Of a stretch of 64,000 bases of DNA, positions 36,859 to 48,770 are shown piece after piece (positions within the stretch are counted from its first letter, which is position 1; each line of letters starts with the position of its first letter). Source of the stretch: Hofstenia miamia (Eukaryota; Xenacoelomorpha; Acoela; Hofsteniidae); assembly GCA_900660155.1 (NCBI GenBank), contig CABFPE010000006.1:1678752-1742751 (forward strand), given 5' to 3'. Made by a program: the position numbers and the translations under genes. Below the pieces are notes generated by a model. That model saw only the letters and a list, made by a program, of their open reading frames with translations, did not search any database and was not told the origin of the DNA.

Positions 36859-37123
36859 ATTTGTCATTTTTAATTACCTGAATTGACGCGTATTCAAACT
36901 CTATTGGGAGCTACTCATTAAAACGTACAGGTATATAATACTTAAACGGAAGGCATTAGAAGAGTTTCTGAGGAAACAGAAAATTTCAATNATTTGTCAT
37001 TTTTAATTACCTGAATTGACGCGTATTCAAACTCTATTGGGAGCTACTCATTAAAACGTACAGGTATATAATACTTAAGCGGAAGGCATTAGAAGAGATT
37101 CTGAGGAAACAGAAAATTTCAAT
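36859..37123. repeat. 132-bp direct duplication at a single N
   Basis: 36859-36990 and 36992-37123 are nearly identical with one N between. Probably a contig-join artefact. Confidence 0.9.
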
Positions 37124-37258
37124 ATTTGTGCATTGTGGTTAAAATTACATACTAAGTTAGGAAGGTATTTGAAAGATTACGATTATGGTATGGTACCATA
37201 TTATGGATACCATAATGGTATTGTAGAAAAAAATTTGACGATGTGTAATAGCGAAGTG

Positions 37259-37925
37259 CTATAGAGATGATAGCTGTTCCAATACAGACAAAATGGAACT
37301 TTTAAGAAATAGTTTTGTAACACCTAAAGATTTTAATTTTTGCAATGCAAATAACCTAGTGTTACCGTTCATGATCAGCATATTTATATAAGGTTTATGA
37401 GATATTTTAGAGGTTAAAGTATAACCCAAAATATTGACTTCATTTACTTTTTTTGATAAGAACACCATGTATGAACAAAGTACGTTAGATTATTCGAACT
37501 GAAATGTGAAAAATCTATGATCAATTCACAACATTTTTTGTGATTTAGTATCATATCTAAAGATTTTACATAATCAACAATATTTTTGAATTCTTCAAAA
37601 TATTCTAAAGGATCTGCTTGTTCGAATTGCTGTAATGAGCGTAGAATCATCCGCATGTTTGAGAAAAAGGCTAAGTGGGTATTTAGCAGTCAATTTGTTT
37701 GTATAGATAAGAAAAATAATGTCGGTGAGTTAGCAGCCTTGAAGGGGGCCTGAGATAGTAAATAATAGAATTAGAGAGTGCTGTTTTAATACGTGTTTGT
37801 TGTTGGTGATTTTTCAAGGCGGACATATTTAGATCAATAATCCAATAATGAGATTTCACTTGACACATCATATCAAAAAGAAATTTTTGATTAATTTGGT
37901 TGAACGCTGAAGTAAAATCAATCAC
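37259..37925 (-). mobile_element. LINE (CR1-like) reverse transcriptase fragment
   Basis: On the minus strand, in successive frames: IDFTSAFNQINQKFL (RT motif A region), then LEYFEEFKNIVDYVKSLDMILNHKK (after the active site), then VNILGYTLTSKIS and LFALQKLKSLGV with LFLKSSILSVLE, the usual end of CR1/Rex-type RT domains. Frames change between blocks and the Y.DD box is not evident, so it is a dead fragment. Confidence 0.65.
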
Positions 37926-37968
37926 AAATATTCAATAAAAAAATTCTTACTTATATCTGTTTGACATA

Positions 37969-39109
37969 CAGTCTTGTGCGAAAATAACGTAGCAAATTTC
38001 ACGTCAATGTTTTACTCGCAAAATACCGGTCAACGATGTTTTGCGTTAACGTTTGAGTCTAAAACATTGCTGTTTGCACGTTTTGTTTTTAAAATAATGG
38101 GGGCTAAATGAACATCCACAGAGATCCGAAAATTTGTTATCCAGAAACTCAAGGAAAAATATAAAACGAGCGACATTGCGCTACATACTTCCCTGTATCA
38201 GCGTAGAGTTCAGCTAATAATAAAAGCATAAAAGAAGAAGGTCGAACAGAATACAAGAAACCTGTGGGAGCGCCCTCGAAAGTCAACAGAAAAATCTCAG
38301 CAAAATTTGAGACGTCTTGCATTTCTATGCCCAAAACAGACATCCAGTCAATTAAGAAGCGACTGTGCAGATAAACACAAATATAGTGACTCCGCCGTAA
38401 GAAAGATCTTAAGTAAATATGGACTTTTTGGAAAAAGATCAGAAAGGAAACCCCTTCTAAACAAAACTCACGTCTTTTGTCGAATACGATGGTGCAAGCA
38501 CCATAGAAAAAACACCTTGTAGGACTGGAAGGAGGTCGTCTTTTCTAATGAAACTAGAATAGAGCTGAGATCTGGTAGGGCTCAATTTGTACGACGGACC
38601 ATAGAAGCAACGAACCACTACAAGGCGAAATATATCTCGTCAAATGTAGCAGGTCGTCAAAAGTCCCTAATGGTATTTGGCGCTATTTGGTATAGTGGGC
38701 TCAAGATATTGGTCAGAGTGCAAGATACAATGGACAGTCAGCAATACATCAGAATCCTCCAACATCAGGTATTGCCTATATTGGACAAAAATTGAAAACT
38801 TATAGAGCTACCTGAAAGAACGCGTCAGAGAACAAAAAACTACTAAAATCTGGACGAATTATGGAAAATAGTTTAGAAGCAATTTCACAACATTCCAGAT
38901 AAATGTATAGAGAAACTTTTTAGTAAATTACAGGAAGAATAGAAAGTGTTATAAAAACGCTAGGTACCCTATTAAGTACTAGGTTGACGCCCCTTGCGAC
39001 TTCAAACAAGACTTCTCAGTTTTTGTTATATTTATTTGCCTAAAATTCAATTTGTTGTTAACGATCTTATGTTTTTTTCGGACCGCGAAATTCTTTTCGC
39101 ACAAGACTG
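37969..39109 (+). mobile_element. Tc1-like transposon, full ends, internally deleted transposase
   Basis: Identical terminal repeats CAGTCTTGTGCGAAAA, inverted, are flanked by TA on both sides (TA at 37967-37968 and 39110-39111). The length of 1141 bp is somewhat short for Tc1. Between them, helix-turn-helix and transposase pieces read KHKYSDSAVRKILSKYGLFG, WKEVVFSNETRIELRSG (first catalytic region, normally SDE) and LMVFGAIWYSGLKIL. After the LPILDKN block the second Asp region and the SPDLNPIE motif are missing and the sequence resumes at LDELWK. This shows an internal loss of the catalytic core plus several stops. Confidence 0.85.
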
Positions 39110-39179
39110 TAATGTAATCAAATATCCATATAAGTGCGTGAATAATGGATCTCTTCTTTCGATAGATTAAATTTACTAC

Positions 39180-39740
39180 TGTCGATATAAGGCTGAAAAA
39201 AAGATAAAACAGTGCTTAATTAAATGTTCTATGGATTTCGGAACGAGAGGTAAGTGCAACGGGTCGAAAGTCTTTCATGATTACTCAAATTATGCAAATG
39301 TGTTATTCACAGATTTAAAAGATGTTTTTTAAAGAAAACTTGTTATCCAATTAAGATAAGATGGCCCTTAAATGTTTCAAAGAATAATTCTTCCAGAAAT
39401 AAGCCCTTTACTTCTAGGTTTATCCGTTTCTCAAGACAGCTAATAATTTTGAACAAGATATTAACGTTTTTTAAACTAATCAAGAAACTACTACCATATA
39501 ATACTATTTCAATGTCTGGTTTTATTCAAAATTCTAGATCAAAACACTTTAAGTGAATGAAATACAGAAAAACAGTTTTGAAGCAATCATTCATTAATAC
39601 CGCTATTCGAACTTGGAAATCATTACATGAAGAGACAAAGAACATTGACGAATTGCAAGCTTTTAGAAAATACTTTCAAATTTTCTTAAGCAAAAGTATA
39701 TTTCAGGAAAGCATGGCTAAAATATAAATTCTATAATAAT
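39180..39740 (+). mobile_element. LINE C-terminal fragment
   Basis: Reads PYNTISMSGFIQNSRSKHFK then KTVLKQSFINTAIRTWKSLH and LQAFRKYFQIFLSK, the 'R..F...AI..WN.LP......F+..L' tail of CR1/L2-like LINE ORF2. Upstream RT is not contiguous. Confidence 0.5.
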
Positions 39741-40374
39741 GATTCGGGAATAAAAGTTAAATGAAATTAATCTGCATGCCAGATGAAACAACCGAATATT
39801 TTTTGTAAAATACCTCGGAAGAATATAATTTGTCGATATGAACATTTTTGATAACCATATTTTATAATGAATTTTCCTTACGCTCATAGCATTTACTAAA
39901 TTATATTACTATATAACTAGAATAAGATTTTGAGCTCAAATCAAATTTGGAAGAACCTGATATTTTGAGAAATTCCAAATTTTTAAGTACTTTTTGTCTG
40001 CACAATATGGGAATCATCCTAAATTTGCTTATCAAGATTCAACAAAAACACCAATAGTGTTAGTTTGGGATAACTATTACCCCAAAATAAATCAGCTTTA
40101 AACTTTTGCTTTAGGATAATTGCTAGTTTGTTATAGTAATACCATGCTTGAAAAACCCTAATGCTATAATTTCATGAAAGTTTTATTTATATTTATTTAG
40201 TTTGTAAAAACATCTATCTTGTGAGATTCTTTTTAGTTTTTGTATGCTATGACTTTTTGCATATTTTAATTGCTATGTGAATTACTTACAAGAATTGCTA
40301 AGCATACACCTCTCAAACAATCTGTAAAAAAATATTTCCAAAATATTTTTCGTCACACATAGTACACCTACATA
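39741..40374. other. Intergenic stretch between LINE fragments
   Basis: AT-rich, no feature recognised. Confidence 0.5.
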
Positions 40375-41160
40375 ATGTTTTATCGTCCTATATTAGCAAG
40401 ACTAATTTACATCGTTCTTCAACATCAAATTCAATGCACTGAGAAATTTATTAACCTATTAACTTCCATTCAATTAAATAGAATTATTTACATTGAACAA
40501 TTTACTGATAAAACAAATGCTTTCTATAAACTTATTAATTCCCTGCAGTATTCAAAATTACCAAATCCAATGTTATGGAAAAATGATGTGGCTTATAAAA
40601 ACACTGATATAGCAATCTTATTTAATAGTTATTTTCTATCTGTCTACATGTCGACTACTAATTTTAAATGCGAATTTAAAAATAGTAAATATAATTATAT
40701 TGAATTTACTATAGAAGATGTTCTTAAAGTGCTTTCACATTGTGGTGATACTGGCTGTGGCAGTGATGGACTGCCAAGAAAGTTCTTGAAAATGCATGGA
40801 AATGCTCGTGCACCTCGTGTTCTACAATTATTCCGTTCTTGCATTAATACTGGATCATACCCTTCTATTTGGAAATTATCAAACATAATTCCTATACATA
40901 AAAATGGAGCATTAAACAAAGTTGAAAATTATAGACTTATCAGTATTTTTCCCAAGCTTTCAATTTGATTTGAACGCATACTTTTCAATTATATGTATGA
41001 ATTTGTTTCTTCAAAATTATAAATTTATCAACATGGTTTTCGAGAAAAACTGTCAACTGTTACTAAACTTTTATCTTTTTTAAATTAATTTACGATCAGT
41101 TTGACAATGGTGACATTTCTTACGTTTTATACACAGATTTTCGTAAAGCATTTGATAGTA
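40375..41160 (+). mobile_element. LINE (CR1/Jockey-like) reverse transcriptase N-terminal half
   Basis: An open frame at 40375-40968 (197 codons) holds the pre-RT and first RT motifs: CGDTGCGSDGLPRKFLK, LFRSCINTGSYPSIWKLSNI then IPIHKNGALNKVENYRLISI. After the frame ends, HGFR..LSTVTKL and YTDFRKAFDS (motif A) continue to 41160, where a TA run cuts in. The palm active site and C-terminus are absent. Confidence 0.8.
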
Positions 41161-41175
41161 TATATATATATATAT
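41157..41175. repeat. Short (TA)n
   Basis: TA run at the break point between LINE RT and hAT-like sequence. Confidence 0.85.
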
Positions 41176-41222
41176 GCTGGAAGCAGAAAAAATATTAAAG
41201 GAACTATATAAATTATTATTTC

Positions 41223-41640
41223 ATGGATTATGCAATGTACACATTTGCCATGCTTATTCAGGCAAAATATGTGAGGGTTGACAATCTGATTGCTTCAATT
41301 AATGCCTCTATCATACAATATCAAAGTTGTTCAATGTTTGACAGAGTTGAAATTCCACTAGATGTTATTACTCCCACCCTTGATCCTAGAAATGATACCT
41401 GCTAAATAATCGCTTATATCAAGTCACGATTAGCTAATACCAGTTTTCACTGCTATAATGAAAGGAAAGGGGATGGACATTTAATGGGAATTGTATGTCA
41501 AGTTACGAAAATGTCAAGCAAACACCAGCTGCAGTTGAGAGATGTTTCTCTATTTTGAAAAAACTCTTGGCCTACGACAGAAAATTTAACCACAATAATA
41601 TATGGTAAACTGATATTACTACAATATTTTTAAAAGTTGC
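41223..41640 (+). pseudogene. hAT transposase C-terminal fossil
   Basis: At about 41500-41590 the plus strand reads SYENVKQTPAAVERCFSILK then KLLAYDRKFNHNNIW. This matches the hAT dimerisation region (S.A.VER.FS..K.......R..L). An upstream frame, 41223-41405, is the probable preceding part. Frames are interrupted. Confidence 0.6.
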
Positions 41641-42386
41641 AAACAGAACTCTATTACACAAATCGTGCTCTCTGAGTTTAAAACCAATTACAATTGCTCA
41701 TGCGAAAAAAGTCGGTGTCACACTTTAAATGAAAACTCACTTCTAAATCTAAGTATAAGGCACTGAAACAACTTCTCTACCGAAATTAAAAATGACGAAA
41801 TTAAAAAAATTTCGAAACTATAAAGAAATGGACTAAGCAAAAATTCATATTTTGTAGGGCATGGCGAAAATGAACTTTTAACAAATGCGATTATACGTTT
41901 ACAAGAAACGATTACATGGACTATTTTTATCCAGTGTTAATGCATGAAATATATGTGTAGTTATTTAATTACAAATTTTAGAATAGTAATAAGTTTTTAG
42001 TTGTCAAAACTTTTCTAAACAGATTATCTCATTTTATTCGTTAATTAAATTTGGTTTTTAGAAACATTTACAAAATTTAATTATTCGGTTCATCAATGAA
42101 TCTGTCCAAGCTCTTACAATTATATTTGTTTTAAAAATGGCATGTTCGCATTTACAACTGCAGAAGCTTAACAATTTAAGGATGCTCGGTGTGTATTTAA
42201 CAATAAAATGAATGAAATAATAAATAAAAAATTTTGAAGTAACGCCTTAGACTCCTCATTCATCGAATTAAACATTTGACAAAAATAAAACATTAAACAT
42301 TTACTGTAATAAATATAAAAATTTTCTTCAAAAAATAACTTCAAATATTTAATAAAATACATTAAGCAACTTGATTTAAAAATTAA
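41641..42386. other. 3' flank of the LRR gene, nothing recognised
   Basis: AT-rich. May contain the 3' untranslated region of the minus-strand gene ending at 42387. Confidence 0.5.
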
Positions 42387-43414
42387 TTATTTAGAAGTAA
42401 TTGATCCATTTAACTCTACAATAACACCCTTCCAATTTTCTAGATATTCTTCTATAATGAGAGGGCACATCCTAAAAGAAACTCTTTTCAAATTCAAAAT
42501 AGTCTTTAAGGCTATAATGGTTAAAACGTCAAAAGCTAAACTGCCTTCAACATAGAGGGTCTGCAATGACGTGAAGCTCTTGATGTCAACATTGAATTGG
42601 TAGTAGAGCATTGGACAGCAGTGGATGATTGATAATGACAGTATTTTCTCTGGATGGATGCATTGAAGAATGTAAGTGATGTTTAGGTCATTAAACCACT
42701 CACAATGCGAAAGAGTCAAATAGCGCAGGTTTGGTAAATTGCGCTCATGGAAAGACAATACAAAGTTTGGATCCTTAACAGCCTTAAACTTTATACCTTT
42801 CAATTTAAGGCTTGTAAGCTTCCTTAACGCCCCAGTTTCAATAAGATCAACTGCAAAAACGGCACTGCAAAACTCAATGGCAAGTTCATTAACATTGGAA
42901 TTCTAAATGAGATTCTATCAAATATTAATTATACTGCAAATTAAAAATGGGCAAAATACTATACTTTCTATTGAATTTCTAGGCTATAAATATTTAAAAT
43001 TAATAATTTGCCATATGCATAGTCGTAAATATAAGTCACATAATGAACAATGCATATGCGTCTCATTAAACACGTTGTATAATCTGGCGATTAGAAAATG
43101 ATTTCCAATTTAAAATGTGGACAAATTTTTACACAAATGAGCTAAAATCATACTTTTGAGAATTTAGACACACCTTCAGTGGTGATTTGATACAATTGTC
43201 TGAGTGTGATGACATTAAGTGTAGAAATATTGGCTAATCGTAACAACCCAACATCGGATATAGTGCAAAGGTCGAGATAGAGAACTGAAAGCTGACAAAA
43301 TCTACTTAAATGTTGCATCCCAACATCAGTGAATCGAGTACAGCCACCAAGATCTAAACTCTGTATTGAGCAGCAATGGAAGTTCAAGTTCTCCAAACTT
43401 CGGTCATTTAATTG
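42387..43414 (-). CDS. F-box/AMN1-type LRR protein, last two exons
   Basis: Exons 43414-43154 (87 codons) and 42902-42387 (171 codons plus stop) join in phase 0 with clean GT-AG borders (CTTTTTAG acceptor, AAA/GTATGA donor, TTTAG acceptor). The first holds cysteine-containing LRRs: IQSLDLGGCTRFTDVGMQHL, LSVLYLDLCTISDVGLLRLA, LNVITLRQLYQITTEGV. The second holds weaker LRRs: LRYLTLSHCEWFNDLNITYI, ILSLSIIHCCPML, LQTLYVEGSL, LKRVSFRMCPLI. This repeat type is typical of FBXL substrate adaptors of SCF ubiquitin ligases and of AMN1. Upstream exons, including any F-box, were not found in the window, so the exact orthologue is open. Confidence 0.8.
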
Positions 43415-43599
43415 CTAAAAAGAAAATGAAACAATCAAATTGAAAGTGGGAGGAGTTTGGTTGAAAATTAGTATAATTGAAGAATTACCATGGCTACATA
43501 TTTTTTTTCAAGTAAATATAATCGACTTTAAAACTGCTTATACATCATTTTAAAGTTTTTATTTCTTGAAAAAGTTTTAAACCTTATAACCCAAGAACT

Positions 43600-43825
43600 A
43601 ATAGACATCAAAATTCTGAGATCACCATAACATAGATTAGCATCTCCTCTTTCATTTTCGATCTTAAATCGCGAACGGTGGCTGTCCTATTGCGGACTGC
43701 CGCGTCCTCAGATTTTGCACATGGGAAGTTCCAGTGGGTTTGGGGTGGTCTATCTACATAAACAGCCGCAGTTAAGGTAATTGTTGCTATCATGTGTCGA
43801 TATCTCAGGATCTCCAAATTTTACA
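43600..43825 (-). other. GC-richer island with a 70-codon open frame
   Basis: Base composition jumps well above its AT-rich surroundings. An ATG or near-ATG start on the minus strand at about 43817 gives PPQTHWNFPCAKSEDAAVRN then VRDLRSKMKEEML. No domain is recognised. GGAGATCCTGAGATAT at one end and GTGATCTCAGAATTTT at the other hint at a repeat element (MITE/SINE). It lies upstream of the LRR exons and could be intronic to that gene. Confidence 0.35.
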
Positions 43826-44519
43826 ATAAAATTGCTTGAAACTGTGTTTTTATGAAGAAAATAGCTGTTTAAGGTTAACATAGAACTTGCAACTTAATAA
43901 ATTGTATATTGTTTAGGTTATTACTACAGATTCACTGAGTTACAGCATTTGATGTGAATTTGTCAATGAGTTGAAACAAAACTTAATTTCTCACAAGCAA
44001 ACCATTATGGAAGTATCTGGGGAAAATAAAGACTGCACACAAACGTAAGTAACAGCAAAGAAAAACTGTATGCTTCAGTTATGAGAGTTTACAATGCTAG
44101 AAGATAAAAAAGTTCTTCCAAGTGTAATTTTATATCAGTCAAAATTACAATCTTAATTCTATATCAAAGTATCTATAACATATTTAGGCGAAACAATAAA
44201 AATTAGAAGTGTTTGCAAGAATATAAACTGTATGAAGAAGATGAAAGCACTGACGATCAGCAATCCACACGATGAATTGGTGAATCAGTGTCAAACTAGA
44301 AGATTTAGAACTCTTCAATCAACGCTTTGAAAATTTAAGTTTTCTTCAAGAAATTGTTTTTAATTCAAATGTGGCTAAAACTTTCTAGAAAGTTAATCAT
44401 TTTAAAATATTAAATTATATTAAATTCTTTCTCAGAAAATAGTAATGTTAATGAAAAATAATAAAATGAAATTATTATTTCTGTAAAAACAGAACATTCT
44501 TTTCAAATAGTATTTTAAA

Positions 44520-44760
44520 GTACTGCTAAGATTCATATGCTTCGAATGAGTGAGGGTGACAATACAAGTTCTGTAATTAGGCGCATTTACCAAAAAATTA
44601 TGTCGGTTGAGCTTTTCGGCAGACTTAATTGGAAAGGCCCAGGTGATAAGTTTAGGATATTAATTTCATTCTCCAATGTACCAATCAGAAGAAGCAAGTT
44701 TTGTATTTTATTACAATATTTTTTATAATCGACAAGAGGATACATTCAATAGTGAAATTC
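44520..44760 (+). pseudogene. DUF4806-like domain fragment
   Basis: Reads VIRRIYQKIMSVELFGRLNW followed by KGPGDKF, which fits the second half of DUF4806 ('...lf...la..ysw.G..gK.aF'). Only this exon-sized piece is recognisable and no clean acceptor was assigned. Confidence 0.4.
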
Positions 44761-45300
44761 ATGAATATTTAAAGATGCTAAAGACTATCCCTGCATTCAA
44801 AAACACAGGGTTAGCGTTTAAAATTATTTTTATTATTATTTAGTTGCTCAAGAATAACTCCGATCATCAAAAGGCCAAGGTCTTTAAAATACTTTTAAAC
44901 TACTTTTTTAAATAAGCAAAATAGAAATATATTACTGTTCTGTAAAAGTTATATTTTCGGAACAATAAATTTATTTTTAAAATACTGATTTTTTAAATTT
45001 ATTTAAAAAAAGCATACTTGATTGAAATTGCAGTTGCTTTGAGGATTGTCAGTTTATTTATTGGTCTATGAAACATTTTTTTGAAAAGATGAAAATGTGT
45101 ATAACCTGAAGAGGAGATGGCTCATCTATTTTACATAATGGAGTTCTTCCTGTTTAGAAATGTAGGCATAACATTGTTCAGATTAGATTCGATAATTATT
45201 TTTAATATTTTCTTTTTAAGTTGTATGTTGTATTGTATGAACAGTCGTATAAAATTATCATTCTAAATCATTTATATAATGATAACGATCTCTTATCTTC

Positions 45301-45760
45301 GTCTACAGAAGCCCAAAGTTCTTCAATAGATTTAGAGCTTGCTGAGCTCCAAATTTTAACTGTGGAAGCATCAAGAAAATCAATAAATATCACTAAATGT
45401 CAAATCAAGTGAAAGTAACAACGGAATTAGTATGAATTTAAGTAATGATTTGCGACAATGGGTTGACACTCATAATGCTACATAGGCAGCCGTGGCGAAA
45501 ATTTTAAAACTTCTTCGAAATCACAATCATATTGAACTGCTTCAAATGGCTCGCACACTTTTTTATCTGCACCTGATGTTGAATCAACAGTTCGTAAAAG
45601 GTTATCAGGCAAATACCTACATTTGGGAATTCAGTATGGCATTGAGTCGATTCTTGCTTCATCTCAATTTATGAATTCTCATCCAATAATTCAAGATTTC
45701 AATATGGATGGTTTGCCATTACATAAATATTCTAATAAATAGTTTTGGCCAAACTTGTGC
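45301..45760 (+). pseudogene. Transposase-domain-like fragment
   Basis: In shifting frames: LSNDLRQWVDTHNAT, VAKILKLLRNH, MARTL, STVRKRLSGKYLHLGIQYG, IESILASS, then FNMDGLPLHKYSNK and W. The order 'L..W...... / LL..LR.H / ..RTLL.. / G.Y.H.G...G / ..VDGLPL.KSS...FWP' is the hallmark of an uncharacterised transposase-domain family common in invertebrates. Stops and frame changes mark it as degraded. Confidence 0.5.
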
Positions 45761-46348
45761 TCTCTCTTTCTTGGAGAATCGAAACTGCAATGCCTAGATT
45801 CGTGTATAATTTTAGAATTTTCATGTATGTCACTTTGTCTGCCATTGTGCTCTTAATGTAATACTTCATCTGTATTTTTTGTTTTACATTAAGTTTATTA
45901 TCATACTTGTATATGTCCTTATATTGTGGCTTCTCTGAAATATATTACTTCATTGAGGAATTGAAACTCATATTTTGAGATATGTTGTTTATGTATTGTA
46001 TCGTTGAATTTGTTGACGAAAAGTATTGTGATTATGCTCCAGAATCCTGGATAGTTCAGCGGAGGCAATGCAGATGGCCCCATAAAAATCCGTCTGCAGA
46101 ATGACGTAGTTTAATAGAGCCTTCCAATGTTTGGTAATGCTGGTAGTTATTTTTTTTGTAAAATTCCCATAGATGTTTGCTAAATTTGCCTAGTACTAAT
46201 ATGGGACAAACACCAATTTGATAGTAAGGAATCATTTAAATAAATTCATGTAATGGAAAATAACTCTATTAATGAATTTGATGTTTTCATATTTAGTAAC
46301 TAGGCCATTGAAATTAGTTTCACAATTATTCAAAACCGGTTTATTTAG

Positions 46349-47221
46349 AAACTGAACAAGCAGCTCGAGAGAAAGCTAAACGTGCGGAATATGAGAGAAA
46401 ACTGGATATCTCCAGTGATGTGTCCACCAAAAAAATACTGTGCACTTAGAATCTCTTGATATTGTATAAATTTCTTAAATTTAGGTTTATTAAATATACT
46501 CTTAGGAGCAACCTACTTCGTCCAAGAAGCAATGTAAACGTTCTTTGCACCATTAAATTGAGGTTCATTGCAATAAAATATTTATTGTTTTCACTTAAAA
46601 TTTATTGCCAAAAGAAAACCGTAGTTGATGACGACCACGATGAAGAGTATGTGGACAATTCCGTATACAATGTAATTTTTATTATCAAATTTTTTATTAA
46701 TTAACATGGTTTAGTGTCGTATGCAACCATTGCCAAAGTTTTTCACGAAATAAGTGAAAGTGATTCAAAGCCCCAATGCAGTAATGCTGATATAAGCGAA
46801 ATAAAAGTTGAACTACACAAAATATATTGTTTGTAATATTATATGGATTATTGTATATTATTGTTTAGCTCAACGCATTAGAAAAAAATGGCTAAAATGA
46901 AAATATTATATTGGAGATGACAAAACAAACTAACCAGTGTAGTGGTGACGTTGAGGCTCAATCACATCTTCCATTGACTACAATTTCTGATTTCGATGCC
47001 CTCGAAAAACGTTTGTGCAATTCAAATGAAAATATGCATTATTTGGTATGTAAAATTTAAGTGTAATTTATAGCAGTGTCTTTATTTTTATATATTTGAT
47101 TGATATATGGTTTCTAACATTTAGGTCAAATTTTGTAAAATTGCGGGCTCCTCAAGTTGTAAAGAAGCTGTTAACTTATTCACTACTGAACTTGCCCAGA
47201 AGATGAATTTTACTGGTAAAG
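46349..47221 (+). pseudogene. DUF4806-domain gene or gene relic, several exons
   Basis: Candidate exons: 46349-46449 (AREKAKRAEYERKLDISSDV, the basic 'A..K...AEYTSDL' block seen before DUF4806), 46506-46539, 46615-46671 (acidic VVDDDHDEEYVDN, donor GTAATT), 46715-46792, about 46914-47045 (LPLTTISDFDALEKRLCNSN, donor GTATGT) and 47125-47221 (VKFCKIAGSSSCKEAVNLF then AQKMNFTGK, donor GTGAAA). The last two together make up the DUF4806 core. Several exons have good splice sites but the first ones end in stops or weak donors. I cannot decide between a living gene with missing exons and a relic. The function of DUF4806 is unknown. Confidence 0.45.
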
Positions 47222-47487
47222 GTGAAAAATAGGCCTGCGGGAGTGCACATTGAAGCAAAGTTGTAGTGGTAGATTTTTTACAAACTATTTAAATATTCTT
47301 TTCAATTAAAAGCATAAAGACAAATTCGCTCCTAGCATTGAGTTTCACAGAGGAGGATATTGAAGACCACATTAAACTCTGGTTGCGGAATTCTGTGAAT
47401 CCGAGATGGAGGTCGTGTCCAAAGATCCAAAAAATACTTTTTGGTTTTAGTTATTTTTTCAAATAATTTTAGTTAGAGCTTTTTACT

Positions 47488-47489
<2 letters not shown>

Positions 47490-47528
<39 letters not shown>

Positions 47529-47611
47529 NNNNNNNNNNNNNNNNNNNNNNNNNNNNNNNNNNNNNNNNNNNNNNNNNNNNNNNNNNNNNNNTATATATAT
47601 ATGTGTGCTTG
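47490..47611. repeat. (TA)n/(TG)n microsatellite with a 63-N gap
   Basis: TA run from 47490, then TG units, Ns at 47529-47591, then TA again. The repeat evidently broke the assembly. Confidence 0.9.
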
Positions 47612-48049
47612 GTTCTATATAAGTTATTCATATATTCATTGGACATCGCGCAATGAAACAATGCCTTTAATTTTGAGTTGTTTGATTTGAAACTAACTTT
47701 TTTAGTTCCTGTGCAACTTCAAAAACTTGGCTCACTGCTGGTCTGATGGAAGTGTTGGCCTCTTTCGTTTTGCTACGCCATAATTCCATAGTATGTACTT
47801 TTTATTAATTAAATGTAAAGAACATTCTTTTCCGTTTACCTTCTAATAGTGGTAATAATCAATAATTAATTTGCTTAAAGTTGAACATAAACTGTCGAAG
47901 TCAGCATTCACACATTAATTGGTAGGCAATAATTTTCATTATTTCTAAATTGCATAATTGTGTGATGTCCACACTTAGCACTAGCCATTATTGTTTTGCA
48001 TTTTATGTTTAAAATTATTTCTATTCCACTGCAATTTACACATTAATAA

Positions 48050-48366
48050 CGTATGGTTGATAGAATTATTCTCAATGTTGATAAATTGATGGTGAATATT
48101 GCCAAGTGTATGGATTAAGCCTACAGCATGTAATAATGCTGATGTTTGGTAGAATGATGGGCATTATTGGTAAATTGTTGGCTCGTCAATGGCAAATTAT
48201 TGGATTATGGGTGGCGATTGATGGCCATTATTGGTAAATGAAGGATATGATGTGGGTACATTGATGGAATGATTGGTAAACGGATGGGTCATTGTTGGCA
48301 TTTATTAGTGGGCCAATATTGGCATGGTGGCCAAATGCCCATATTGGCAACAACAATAGACCAATG
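48050..48366. repeat. Degenerate simple repeat rich in ATTGG/GATGG units
   Basis: Irregular recurrence of TTGGTAAAT, GATGGCCATTATTGG, ATTGTTGGC and similar words over about 300 bp, unlike the flanks. A cryptic satellite or slippage-derived sequence. Confidence 0.65.
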
Positions 48367-48482
48367 ATGTTAACCCTATTAAACAACCACCTAATTTTTC
48401 TTCGGTGCCTCCAAATACTGTTGAAGAATTCGATAGGCTTTGTTATGAAACTTGTAATTCCGATCAACTTCGTTCTTACTTG
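48367..48482 (+). pseudogene. Second DUF4806-like exon
   Basis: Reads NFSSVPPNTVEEFDRLCYET then CNSDQLRSYL, with a donor TTG/GTATGA placed exactly as in the 46914-47045 exon. It is a paralogue of that exon. The next block at about 48591-48770 (LGGSDNSDVGYRSLA) may be its continuation. Confidence 0.4.
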
Positions 48483-48652
48483 GTATGATTACCATAATTA
48501 GAATTTAGCGCTTTTTTATAATAAAAAATTTATATTTATCTTGTAAAGCATGTAGTTTGTTTAGTTTCTAAGTTTCATGTCTTCATTTTAAATTGCTCGC
48601 GTAAATACTCTTGGTGGTAGTGATAATAGTGATGTTGGCTATCGATCACTAG

Positions 48653-48680
48653 CAAGGCAACCTAATCTTAGGTTGCCTTG
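48653..48680. repeat. Small perfect hairpin (13-bp arms)
   Basis: CAAGGCAACCTAA, two bases, then its exact complement. Confidence 0.9.
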
Positions 48681-48770
48681 GTCTGCGAACTTTTATGACG
48701 AAACGTTTGATTTAATAGGTCGGGACTACACAAATGTAAATTTGAAACCGCGCCTATTTGTTGTGTTATT

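Noticed and set aside
47473-47661. Minus frame across the 63-N gap
   Set aside because: Microsatellite plus Ns.
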